Below the pieces are notes generated by a model. That model made no database searches. It saw only the letters and a program-made list of their open reading frames with translations, and was not told the DNA's origin. The position numbers and the translations under genes were made by a program. Below are positions 1-5,713 of a DNA stretch of 7,206 bases, piece by piece (position 1 is the stretch's first letter; each line of letters starts with the position of its first letter). Source of the DNA: Planctomycetaceae bacterium (GTDB lineage: Bacteria; Planctomycetota; Planctomycetia; Planctomycetales; Planctomycetaceae); assembly GCA_027000105.1 (NCBI GenBank), contig JALTOP010000082.1, positions 1-7,206 on the forward strand, written 5' to 3'.

Positions 1-11
1 GAATAACGGCT

Positions 12-2003
12 TTACCTGTTTTCACGGAAGACGTTGAATTTGACGTACTCCCAATGTCGATACAATTCGTTTCCTGCCAGGAGATTTTCATGTGAATTGA
101 CGGTGACAACTTTCCCCAGGTGCAGCAGCAGAATACGATCAGATCGGCGGATGGTTTGCATGCGACTCGGGATAACAATGACCGAACGATCCGTGCAAAT
201 GTGGTCGTAGGCATCGTCGATCATCGCTTTGGCTTCTTCAGAAAGCTGTTCGGTCGGTTCTTCGAGAATCAGCAGATTCGGTTTGCGCAACACGGCCCGG
301 GCAAGTCCCAATCGGTAAGCCTGTCCGGCATCGAGCTGTTCGCCATGTTCGCCCAGTATGGTGTCGTAACCATCGGGCAGGTATTGAATGAATTGATGGG
401 CATGCACACTTTTAGCGGCACTCATGGCATCCGCACGTGAATAGCCAGGATCCCCGCAAGTGATGTTTTCAAGGATTGAGCCGGTGAAGAATGGATATTT
501 CCCGCCGACGTAGAGTGTCTCGGCCCGCAATGATTCCAGCGTCACCCAGGCGATATCTTCTCCATCGAAAAGAACCCGGCCCTGTTGCGGTTCAATGAAG
601 CGGGGCAGAAGATAGAGCAAGGCCCGCGCTTCGAGAGGATCAGAAGCGGCAATAACGGTAATGCCACCCACAGGAAGCTTCAGTTCTATGTGGTCCAGCA
701 ATAATTTATGTTTGTTTCCCGGCAATGAATACGACACATTTTCGAAAGTAATCCATTTGGTGACGGGATCCAGAAATTTTGCACCAACGGCCTGTCCGAC
801 TTCGGGAATTTGTCCCAGATACCGGTAGATCCGCTCGGCAGCCAGCGCAGTCTCTTTGAGTATGTTTCTGAGACCGTACAGTTTCACCAGCGGTTGATAG
901 GCAAAACCGAAGCATAATCCGATTAGCGTTATCTGCGAAAGCCGTAAACTTTGCGGATTGCTTTCCGGCAAAAGAACTTTCATACCGGCGAGCATGAGAA
1001 GGATGATCAGACAGATAAGAACCAGTCCCCAACAAATCCAGCGTGAATAGACATCCCGCCGCCGTTCCGACAGGTTGGATGTTGAAAACTGTTCCAGACG
1101 TTGGGCAAACTGGGAACTTTCATAAGCCTCCATCGAATAGCCACGAATCAGTCGGGTTTTCAACAAGCTTTCAGCCAACAGATTCATCCGGTTTTCCAAC
1201 TCCACTTCCCGCAAACGGTGGGCGTGATTGAAACGGGCCCGCTCCCACTGCACCAGGAACCAGCAGCCGAGTAATGGCACAATCATCTGCAAAAACAACC
1301 GCGGACTGACCAACAGCGCGACCGTCCCCAACACAACCAGCGTGACGGGGTGCAATCCAACTCGATAGACGAACGCGGTCACTCCATCACGAATGATCGC
1401 CGTATCTTCGGTGAATAGCTGATGAGCACGTTCAACCTGTGTATCGAGCAGATCGCTGGGGCCAAGTCGCATCGCCTGTCGGTGCAGAGCCATGCGCATG
1501 TGATTCGCGTTTTCGGTTCCAACGCGGGTGGATATCAGTCGAGCCCGCGCCAGGAGAAACCCTCGCAACAGACCAATGAAAGCCCCTACCAACAGTAGGG
1601 AGATCAAAGCCGAACTGTTACTGCGCAACGCCGGCGATTGACGATAGATGGCAATGAAAGGACGCGCCCAAAGCCGATCCCGAAAATACCATAGCGTTCC
1701 CAGTAAACCGCGGTCCTGCAAAACAATATCCGAGTTGAGAACGGTTCCTTCTTCAGGCTGCACAATATTCAAGGCAGAACCGAAAATCTCTCCTGCTTCA
1801 CGGGCCTGCTCAGCCGAGAATGAAACAGCGCCCCGGTAATCGAAAAGATCGACAATGAGCATCGCGATTAAAAGCATGATCGCCAGAAGCAATGCCGAGA
1901 TCACGGAAAGCACGGGCACATACCAGGCTTTCGTCTTCCACCACGAATTCCTCGGGAACAGGCGAGACCAGGTCTTTTTCGTATCGTTCGAGATGTTGCT
2001 CAC
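12..2003 (-). CDS. ABC exporter half-transporter with degenerate ATPase domain
   Basis: This 663-aa protein has the architecture of a type IV (ABCB-like) exporter: a membrane domain with hydrophobic segments near residues 27-51, 131-152, 216-233, 236-252, 322-344 and 356-374, then a nucleotide-binding domain from about 415. The NBD is recognisable by FENVSY (420-425), SILENI (509-514), LDAGQ (557-561), LLILEEPT (577-584) and SRMQTI (613-618). Nearly every catalytic motif is altered. The Walker A position (about 453-461, ASDPLEARA) has no glycines and no Lys-Ser/Thr. The Q-loop Gln is Gly501, the signature Ser is Asp558, the Walker B Asp is Glu581, the D-loop Asp is Ser588 and the H-loop His is Ser613. 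The putative catalytic Glu582 and A-loop Tyr425 remain. The region between TM1 and TM2 (about 52-130) is long for this family. The reading frame is intact, so this looks like a maintained protein rather than a decaying gene. I infer an ATPase-dead subunit of a heterodimeric exporter; the substrate is unknown. The GTG start is supported by GAGGA 6 nt upstream. Confidence 0.9.
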   Translation of the reverse strand: MSNISNDTKKTWSRLFPRNSWWKTKAWYVPVLSVISALLLAIMLLIAMLIVDLFDYRGAVSFSAEQAREAGEIFGSALNIVQPEEGTVLNSDIVLQDRGLLGTLWYFRDRLWARPFIAIYRQSPALRSNSSALISLLLVGAFIGLLRGFLLARARLISTRVGTENANHMRMALHRQAMRLGPSDLLDTQVERAHQLFTEDTAIIRDGVTAFVYRVGLHPVTLVVLGTVALLVSPRLFLQMIVPLLGCWFLVQWERARFNHAHRLREVELENRMNLLAESLLKTRLIRGYSMEAYESSQFAQRLEQFSTSNLSERRRDVYSRWICWGLVLICLIILLMLAGMKVLLPESNPQSLRLSQITLIGLCFGFAYQPLVKLYGLRNILKETALAAERIYRYLGQIPEVGQAVGAKFLDPVTKWITFENVSYSLPGNKHKLLLDHIELKLPVGGITVIAASDPLEARALLYLLPRFIEPQQGRVLFDGEDIAWVTLESLRAETLYVGGKYPFFTGSILENITCGDPGYSRADAMSAAKSVHAHQFIQYLPDGYDTILGEHGEQLDAGQAYRLGLARAVLRKPNLLILEEPTEQLSEEAKAMIDDAYDHICTDRSVIVIPSRMQTIRRSDRILLLHLGKVVTVNSHENLLAGNELYRHWEYVKFNVFRENR

Positions 2004-2009
2004 AGGTGT

Positions 2010-2014
2010 TCCTC
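2010..2014 (-). promoter_or_regulatory. Ribosome binding site of the ABC gene
   Basis: On the minus strand, GAGGA lies 6 nt upstream of the GTG at 2003-2001. It is a good Shine-Dalgarno match at standard spacing. It fixes the non-ATG start, and no better ATG is available in frame nearby. Confidence 0.7.
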
Positions 2015-2099
2015 GAAAAGGAAGACAATATCATGACTCTCAATCGGACGTCCATAGCCACCGCCCCATCCATACAGCCGCCCTATCCATGCAGGAGCT

Positions 2100-2135
2100 A
2101 GTATATCATAATGATACCGTATAAGAATAAGACAA
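2100..2135 (-). promoter_or_regulatory. Candidate promoter/operator region for the ABC gene
   Basis: This AT-rich stretch is about 100 nt upstream of the ABC start. On the minus strand it contains TATACT (2105-2100) and TATGAT (2110-2105) as possible -10 elements, with TTGTCT (2135-2130) as a weak -35 at a long 19-nt spacing from TATGAT. A perfect inverted repeat, TATCAT-A-ATGATA (2104-2116), overlaps the -10 candidates and could be an operator. No single -35/-10 pair is strong, so this is a placement suggestion only. Confidence 0.3.
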
Positions 2136-2291
2136 AACGACAACATCTTTCTATTCACAGAATATCTCATGTAAAAACAACGATTCCTGCCCAATTGGCA
2201 CCAGTTCTCCAATCGATACATTCCAGCCATTCCAACCCGGGCCGGACAATAAAGCAATCTGAATTAACCACACAGGCACGCAGAGCCCAGC

Positions 2292-2316
2292 ACGGCTGGT
2301 CTGTTCTGACCGCCGT
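2292..2316. other. Bulged 9-bp hairpin (inverted repeat) in intergenic DNA
   Basis: The left arm is ACGGC, a single extra T, then GGTC. The loop is TGTTCT. The right arm is GACC followed directly by GCCGT. This gives nine Watson-Crick pairs with one bulged base and a 6-nt loop. Neither strand has a T-tract after it, so it is not a typical intrinsic terminator. It overlaps a second small hairpin, CCAGC-ACG-GCTGG (2287-2299), so two alternative folds are possible. Its role is unknown; an RNA structural element or a protein-binding site are both possible. Confidence 0.45.
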
Positions 2317-2517
2317 AACCAAACTGATATTTTCCAAAATTTGCGAGCCGTTCGTAAACTTTTACCGTTAGTAATACTGAGAAAATAATCACGCGAAGAC
2401 GCCAGACAAAACCGACAAATCATGCCCCAATATGGCCGTTCATCAAGCCTCCCGGGATAGCGTGTGGTATGATTGACTCCGCCGAAACAGAAGCAGAATC
2501 AGGATATCTCTCTCACG

Positions 2518-2565
2518 AGCGGTGTTTCTGATCCGTAATTTCCGGGTACACTGTTTCTTTTTTCC
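2518..2565 (+). terminator. Candidate intrinsic terminator upstream of the esterase
   Basis: The arm at 2518-2525 (AGCGGTGT) can pair with 2548-2555 (ACACTGTT): 8 pairs, two of them G-T wobbles. A large loop holds a minor inner CCG/CGG pairing. A T-rich run follows directly (TTTCTTTTTT, 2554-2563). The form fits a plus-strand intrinsic terminator, but the loop is long and the stem only moderately stable. If real, it would end a transcript that begins inside the intergenic region, or attenuate a longer leader of the esterase gene. Confidence 0.35.
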
Positions 2566-2618
2566 ATCATTGGTGTAGCGACAACTCACCATCGGAATTT
2601 CGCCTGTCTTGAAATCTT

Positions 2619-2676
2619 TTGTCCGTTTTGAAATGTCCGATACAATAAGTTGACAATACGTTGGCATCGGTAATAG
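2619..2676 (+). promoter_or_regulatory. Candidate promoter(s) of the esterase gene
   Basis: Two sigma-70-like arrangements sit just upstream of the esterase. The first is TTGTCC (2619-2624), a 16-nt spacer, then TACAAT (2641-2646), which would give a leader of about 45 nt. The second is TTGACA (2650-2655), a 15-nt spacer, then TAATAG (2671-2676); it has a perfect -35 but a short spacer and a very short leader. A partial direct repeat with a shared GTCCG core (2621 and 2636) lies inside the first. I favour the first pair. Confidence 0.4.
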
Positions 2677-2685
2677 CGGATAGTG

Positions 2686-2695
2686 GGGGGAAGAG
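2686..2695 (+). promoter_or_regulatory. Ribosome binding site of the esterase gene
   Basis: A purine-rich run, GGGGGAAGAG, ends two bases before the ATG at 2698, with its G-rich core about 7 nt away. It decides the start. A GTG at 2683 in the same frame would place this purine run inside the coding sequence, so ATG 2698 is preferred. Confidence 0.6.
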
Positions 2696-2697
2696 AA

Positions 2698-3618
2698 ATG
2701 AATATTCGATACAGATTATTTCTACTTGGAACAGTAACGTCTCTAACCGCCCTGTTAGCTGGAAATCCATTCTGCGTTTCGCTTCTGGCAGCCGGTAAAA
2801 TGCGCGTGCAGAGAAATATCGAGTATCTGAATCGTTCGCAAGATATCTTCAAGGAAACGGCCCTGGATATTTACGCCCCTGCTGACGGAAAAGATTGTCA
2901 TCCGGTTGTCATTTGGGTACATGGTGGTGCCTGGAAACTGGGGAGTAAAGGGGATGTGCATTTGAAACCGGCCGCGTTCACACAGGCGGGCTATGTGCTG
3001 GTCAGTATCAATTATCGGCTTCACCCACGTGCTGATGTTGCCGGTCAGGCCGGCGATGTCGCGGCGGCGATCAACTGGGTAAAAAATAATATTGCCCAAT
3101 ACAGTGGAGACCCTCAACGGATTTCATTGATGGGACATTCCGCAGGGGCGCATCTTTGTGCCTTGATCGGGACAGACGAGCAATATCTGAAACAGCAGAA
3201 ACTTTCCTTCGCCGATTTACAGGGGATCATTCTTCTCGATGGTGCCTGCTACGATGTTGCGCAACACATCAATGATATTCCGGAACGGTTCTTCAAATCA
3301 CTTTTCGTTTCTGTTTTTACTTCCGATGTAAAAAAACAGAGGGCCGTATCTCCCACGTTGCAAATCACTCCTCAAAACAAAATGCCTGCTTTTCTCATCA
3401 TCTATATCGCGGAACGAAACGATTCGAAAAAGCAGTCCCGCTCACTCGCTGCCGCCATCAAACAGGCAGGAGGCAGCGCCGAAGTTCATGCTGCACGCGG
3501 AGAGAACCACGCTACTTTGAATCTCTCTCTCGGCATGCCCACCAAACCAGCGACAAAATGGGTCTTCGATTTTCTGGAAGCCGTTTCGTCTGATACCGCT
3601 TCGCCTGCAGACAAGTAG
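2698..3618 (+). CDS. Exported alpha/beta-hydrolase esterase (BD-FAE-like)
   Basis: This 306-aa protein belongs to the alpha/beta-hydrolase esterase/lipase group that includes BD-FAE-type and hormone-sensitive-lipase-like esterases. The N-terminus (NIRYRLFLLG, then a hydrophobic stretch to about residue 32) resembles a Sec signal peptide or a membrane anchor, so the enzyme probably acts outside the cytoplasm. The visible catalytic layout is the oxyanion motif HGGAW (75-79), the nucleophile elbow GHSAG (146-150, Ser148), a probable acid Asp242 in AERND, and His271 in ENHATL. All three triad residues are present and in order, and the length is normal for the family. The substrate cannot be read from sequence; related enzymes hydrolyse carboxyl esters, including acyl or feruloyl decorations on polysaccharides. 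It is transcribed away from the ABC gene and converges on ApbE. It is probably monocistronic. No defects seen. Confidence 0.88.
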   Translation: MNIRYRLFLLGTVTSLTALLAGNPFCVSLLAAGKMRVQRNIEYLNRSQDIFKETALDIYAPADGKDCHPVVIWVHGGAWKLGSKGDVHLKPAAFTQAGYVLVSINYRLHPRADVAGQAGDVAAAINWVKNNIAQYSGDPQRISLMGHSAGAHLCALIGTDEQYLKQQKLSFADLQGIILLDGACYDVAQHINDIPERFFKSLFVSVFTSDVKKQRAVSPTLQITPQNKMPAFLIIYIAERNDSKKQSRSLAAAIKQAGGSAEVHAARGENHATLNLSLGMPTKPATKWVFDFLEAVSSDTASPADK

Positions 3619-3647
3619 AGATCGGCAGAGTGAGGTCGGCAGAGTGA
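3618..3647. repeat. Two-copy tandem repeat, period 14 bp
   Basis: The 12-mer TCGGCAGAGTGA occurs at 3622-3633 and again at 3636-3647. With flanks, 15 of 16 positions match between 3618-3633 and 3632-3647. The first copy begins at the last base of the esterase stop codon, so the duplication lies entirely after the coding region. Confidence 0.85.
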
Positions 3648-3688
3648 AGCACGCCCGGATATCGCGATTGACGTAAGAAAGCAGCTTC

Positions 3689-3726
3689 GGAAAAGAAGAA
3701 CAGGATTGGAAAAGAAGAACAGGATT
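3689..3726. repeat. Exact two-copy tandem repeat, period 19 bp
   Basis: The 19-bp unit GGAAAAGAAGAACAGGATT is present at 3689-3707 and is repeated exactly at 3708-3726, ending four bases before the ApbE stop codon on the opposite strand. Its AAGAAGAA part can pair imperfectly with TTCTTCTTCC near 3743-3752 inside ApbE. It could therefore contribute to a 3'-end structure for either convergent transcript, though it lacks the shape of a standard terminator. Confidence 0.9.
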
Positions 3727-3730
3727 GCGA

Positions 3731-4834
3731 TCACCGCTCCGCTTCTTCTTCCCGGAAGATTTCGTCTTCATTGATCCCGATGCGTATTATTTCCAGTTGT
3801 GCCCCCCGTTTCGGTTGCGGGATCAGTAACGCCTTGATTTCGGAATACTGTTGGCAGTATTGCTGCGTCTCTTCCAGGGACATCACATAAAACGCCGTCG
3901 AAAGAGCATCGGCGATGGCAGCGGTGGGGGCAATTACAACCACGGAAAGCAGATGTTCGACCGGCCAACCGGTGCGTGGATCGAACAGGTGACCGTACTT
4001 TCTCCCCTGGTGCCGAAAAAACTGTACGCCGCTTCCGCTTGATGAAAATCCGCAATCGTTCAGTAGCAGTGTCGCCAACCGCTTGTGAGGAAAAAGCGGA
4101 TGACGGATTCCGACGGGCCAACCTTCGGCTTTCGCGTTACTCCCTCGCACAAGAATGCTACTGTGTCCCCCGTGGAACAGAAAATCTTCAATGCCTTCAG
4201 CTTCCAGATAAGTCGCTGCCCGATCCAATGCGTACCCCTTGCCGATACCGCTCAAGTCGAAACCGATTTCCGGTATGTGAAAACGCAACCGTCTCTTTTC
4301 CGCATCGAACTGAACGGCTCGAAAATCACTTTTAGCAACGGCATCGACAACAGCATCCGCCTCAGGAGGAACCCCAGCCGCTTTGCAACGCCTCCAAAGT
4401 TGATTCAACACCAACGCCGTCGGCGTGAAGGCACCGTCTGTCTGTTTCGCAATATCAAGAGAGTCTTTCAGAATTGCAAACAGTTCATCAGGTATTTCTG
4501 TTTCTGCAATTCTTGCCTGCTGATTCAGTTCGAGCAGCTTGCTCGTTTCGCGATAGACGGTTAAATCCGATTCAATTTCGTGAACGATATCCAAAGCATC
4601 CGAAGCCGCAATCACCTGCCTGCGATCCTCGGTCGGATTAAGAATGACGGAAAATTCACAGGCCATCGCCCGAGTCGCCAACCGCACGGTATCTCCAGAT
4701 TCCGGAGCAGCATTCCGCTTCACCAGTTCATCGGCCAGATGCTCGCCTGTCTGTGCAATCTGTTTGCGAACAGCCGCTCCGGAAAGAAACTCCCGCCGAC
4801 TCGAACCAGATGATTTTTCGGATTCATCATTCAT
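3731..4834 (-). CDS. apbE: FAD:protein FMN transferase (ApbE family)
   Basis: This 367-aa protein matches the ApbE/flavin transferase family, which uses FAD and Mg2+ to attach FMN covalently to a Ser/Thr of target proteins (for example Na+-NQR or Rnf subunits). Landmarks in order are MACEFSVIL (57-65, the family's N-terminal conserved strand), SGIGKGYALDRAA (195-207), HGGHSS (221-226), SSSGSGVQFF (264-273), HLFDPRTGWPV (282-292) and ADALSTAF (308-315). The last two carry the family's His, Asp and Thr residues for FAD/Mg2+ binding, all conserved. The N-terminus has SRREFL (12-17), a twin-arginine-like motif, but no hydrophobic stretch follows; the next residues are SGAAVRKQIAQTGEH. Export by Tat is therefore doubtful. 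No flavinylation target gene is in the window. The start at ATG 4834 is chosen because the upstream extension begins with TTG and has no ribosome binding site; the ATG itself has only a weak GAAG upstream. It lies 143 bp downstream of the SDR gene on the same strand. Confidence 0.9.
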   Translation of the reverse strand: MNDESEKSSGSSRREFLSGAAVRKQIAQTGEHLADELVKRNAAPESGDTVRLATRAMACEFSVILNPTEDRRQVIAASDALDIVHEIESDLTVYRETSKLLELNQQARIAETEIPDELFAILKDSLDIAKQTDGAFTPTALVLNQLWRRCKAAGVPPEADAVVDAVAKSDFRAVQFDAEKRRLRFHIPEIGFDLSGIGKGYALDRAATYLEAEGIEDFLFHGGHSSILVRGSNAKAEGWPVGIRHPLFPHKRLATLLLNDCGFSSSGSGVQFFRHQGRKYGHLFDPRTGWPVEHLLSVVVIAPTAAIADALSTAFYVMSLEETQQYCQQYSEIKALLIPQPKRGAQLEIIRIGINEDEIFREEEAER

Positions 4835-4930
4835 ACGCAAAACTTCAGTGGGTCCACTTCCTGGAAGCAGAAGACATTCCAACGCCCTTTCTTCTTGAAT
4901 CAAACTTGAACTGAAACCAGACCGGCATTC

Positions 4931-4948
4931 AAAATGGCATTGCCATCT
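4931..4948 (-). terminator. Weak terminator-like hairpin after the SDR gene
   Basis: On the minus strand, about 30 nt past the SDR stop, ATGGC-AAT-GCCAT forms a 5-bp stem, extendable to 7 pairs with one G-T wobble. TTTT overlaps and follows its 3' arm. The stem and T-run are both short, so termination would be partial at best. ApbE could still be read through from the SDR transcript, and I see no clear separate promoter in the 143-bp gap. Confidence 0.35.
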
Positions 4949-4977
4949 ATCCTGCGAGTTACCGTAAATTTTTGCTT

Positions 4978-5706
4978 TCAGACAAAGGATTGCACGGTTG
5001 GCATGATCGTCAGTTCGGGGACGCGGGCTCTTGGAGGGAGATTGACAACCATGAGGACAGCTGCGGCGACATCTTCCGGTTTGAGGATGATCGCCCGATG
5101 TTCATCGGAAACGGGGCTGGGACGTTTAACCAGAATCGGAGTGTCGACTTCTCCCGGATAAATGTTGGTGACACGAATTCCCTCTTCGCGAACTTCATCG
5201 CCCACCGACATGCCCAAACCGGATACGGCGAACTTGCTGGCGTTGTATCCAACGCCTCCTAACGCAGCGGCCCGCAGTCCGGAGATGGAGGAGATATTGA
5301 TAATCAAACCATCACGGCGTTCCCGCATTTGAGGCAGTGTCTCCCGAATACAATTGAACGCGCCCGTTGCATTGACCTGCATCATTTTATCCCAATCGGC
5401 CGGATCGAGATTGTGCATCATTCGGTTTGGAACATTGGTTCCAGCACTGTTGACGAGAATATCGATATGTCCCAGTTTTTCGGTGGCCTGTTTAATCAGG
5501 TTGGTAGCTTCGTCCCGGTTTCCCACATCCGCAGCGATGGCGAAGATTCGATCAGGATACTGCTGGCAGACCGCTTCGAGTTTTTCCAGATTTCGACCGG
5601 CTACCACAACCGATGCTCCCTGTCGAGCCAACTCGGTTGCGATCGCGGCTCCGATACCAGAACCGCCTCCTGTGATGACGGCTGTTTTTTCCTCGATATT
5701 CATCAT
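4978..5706 (-). CDS. Classical short-chain dehydrogenase/reductase (SDR)
   Basis: This protein of about 242 aa has the full set of classical SDR landmarks: the Rossmann cofactor motif TGGGSGIG (12-19), NSAG (86-89, a variant of NNAG), Asn112 in QVNATG, Ser140 in NISSISG, Tyr154 and Lys158 in YNASK, and PGEVDT (184-189). Arg38 after the second strand (AGRN) suggests a preference for NADP(H). The C-terminus (VPELTIMPTVQSFV) resembles YdfG-like 3-hydroxy-acid dehydrogenases and FabG-like reductases, so a cytoplasmic alcohol/ketone oxidoreductase is likely; the substrate cannot be assigned. The preferred start is one of two adjacent ATGs (5706 or 5703), with a weak purine run AGAAAG that straddles the stop of the preceding gene. 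A longer TTG-initiated form (5769) would overlap the upstream gene by over 50 bp and add a Lys/Asn-rich tail outside the fold. The gene starts 7 nt after the S9-like gene, so it is probably co-transcribed with it. Confidence 0.92.
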   Translation of the reverse strand: MMNIEEKTAVITGGGSGIGAAIATELARQGASVVVAGRNLEKLEAVCQQYPDRIFAIAADVGNRDEATNLIKQATEKLGHIDILVNSAGTNVPNRMMHNLDPADWDKMMQVNATGAFNCIRETLPQMRERRDGLIINISSISGLRAAALGGVGYNASKFAVSGLGMSVGDEVREEGIRVTNIYPGEVDTPILVKRPSPVSDEHRAIILKPEDVAAAVLMVVNLPPRARVPELTIMPTVQSFV

Positions 5707-5713
5707 TTTCTTT

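Larger units (their letters stand above)
2004..2697. other. Long divergent intergenic region without a convincing gene
   Basis: This stretch of nearly 700 bp separates the divergent ABC and esterase genes. The short open frames in it (for example 2111-2371 plus, 2151-2423 minus, 2443-2667 minus) overlap each other. They give translations rich in Arg, Ser, His and Cys with no recognisable motif, so I do not call them. It does contain an AT-rich palindromic segment near 2104, a bulged hairpin at 2292-2316, a terminator-like hairpin plus T-tract at 2518-2565, and promoter-like elements at 2619-2676. Each is listed separately. Confidence 0.6.

Noticed and set aside
12..2003. ABC gene as a decaying pseudogene
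   Set aside because: Despite the lost ATPase motifs there is no frameshift or stop in 663 codons, the start has a good ribosome binding site, and membrane segments and NBD register are preserved.
2197..2213. Sigma-54-like promoter (TGGCAC) in the intergenic region
   Set aside because: The -24 half matches, but there is no GC at the required -12 spacing.
2111..2667. Small open frames in the divergent intergenic region
   Set aside because: They overlap on both strands, have no ribosome binding site or recognisable motif, and have residue composition typical of non-coding frames.
2683..2697. GTG start 15 nt upstream of the esterase ATG
   Set aside because: It would put the only good ribosome binding site (GGGGGAAGAG) inside the coding sequence; ATG 2698 has that site at proper spacing.
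3661..3760. Strong bidirectional terminator between the esterase and ApbE
   Set aside because: The purine tandem repeat can pair with a pyrimidine run inside ApbE, but the stem is imperfect, the loop is long and there is no clean T-tract.
4835..4903. TTG-initiated N-terminal extension of ApbE
   Set aside because: There is no ribosome binding site before the TTG, and the added 23 residues do not resemble a signal peptide or a conserved segment.
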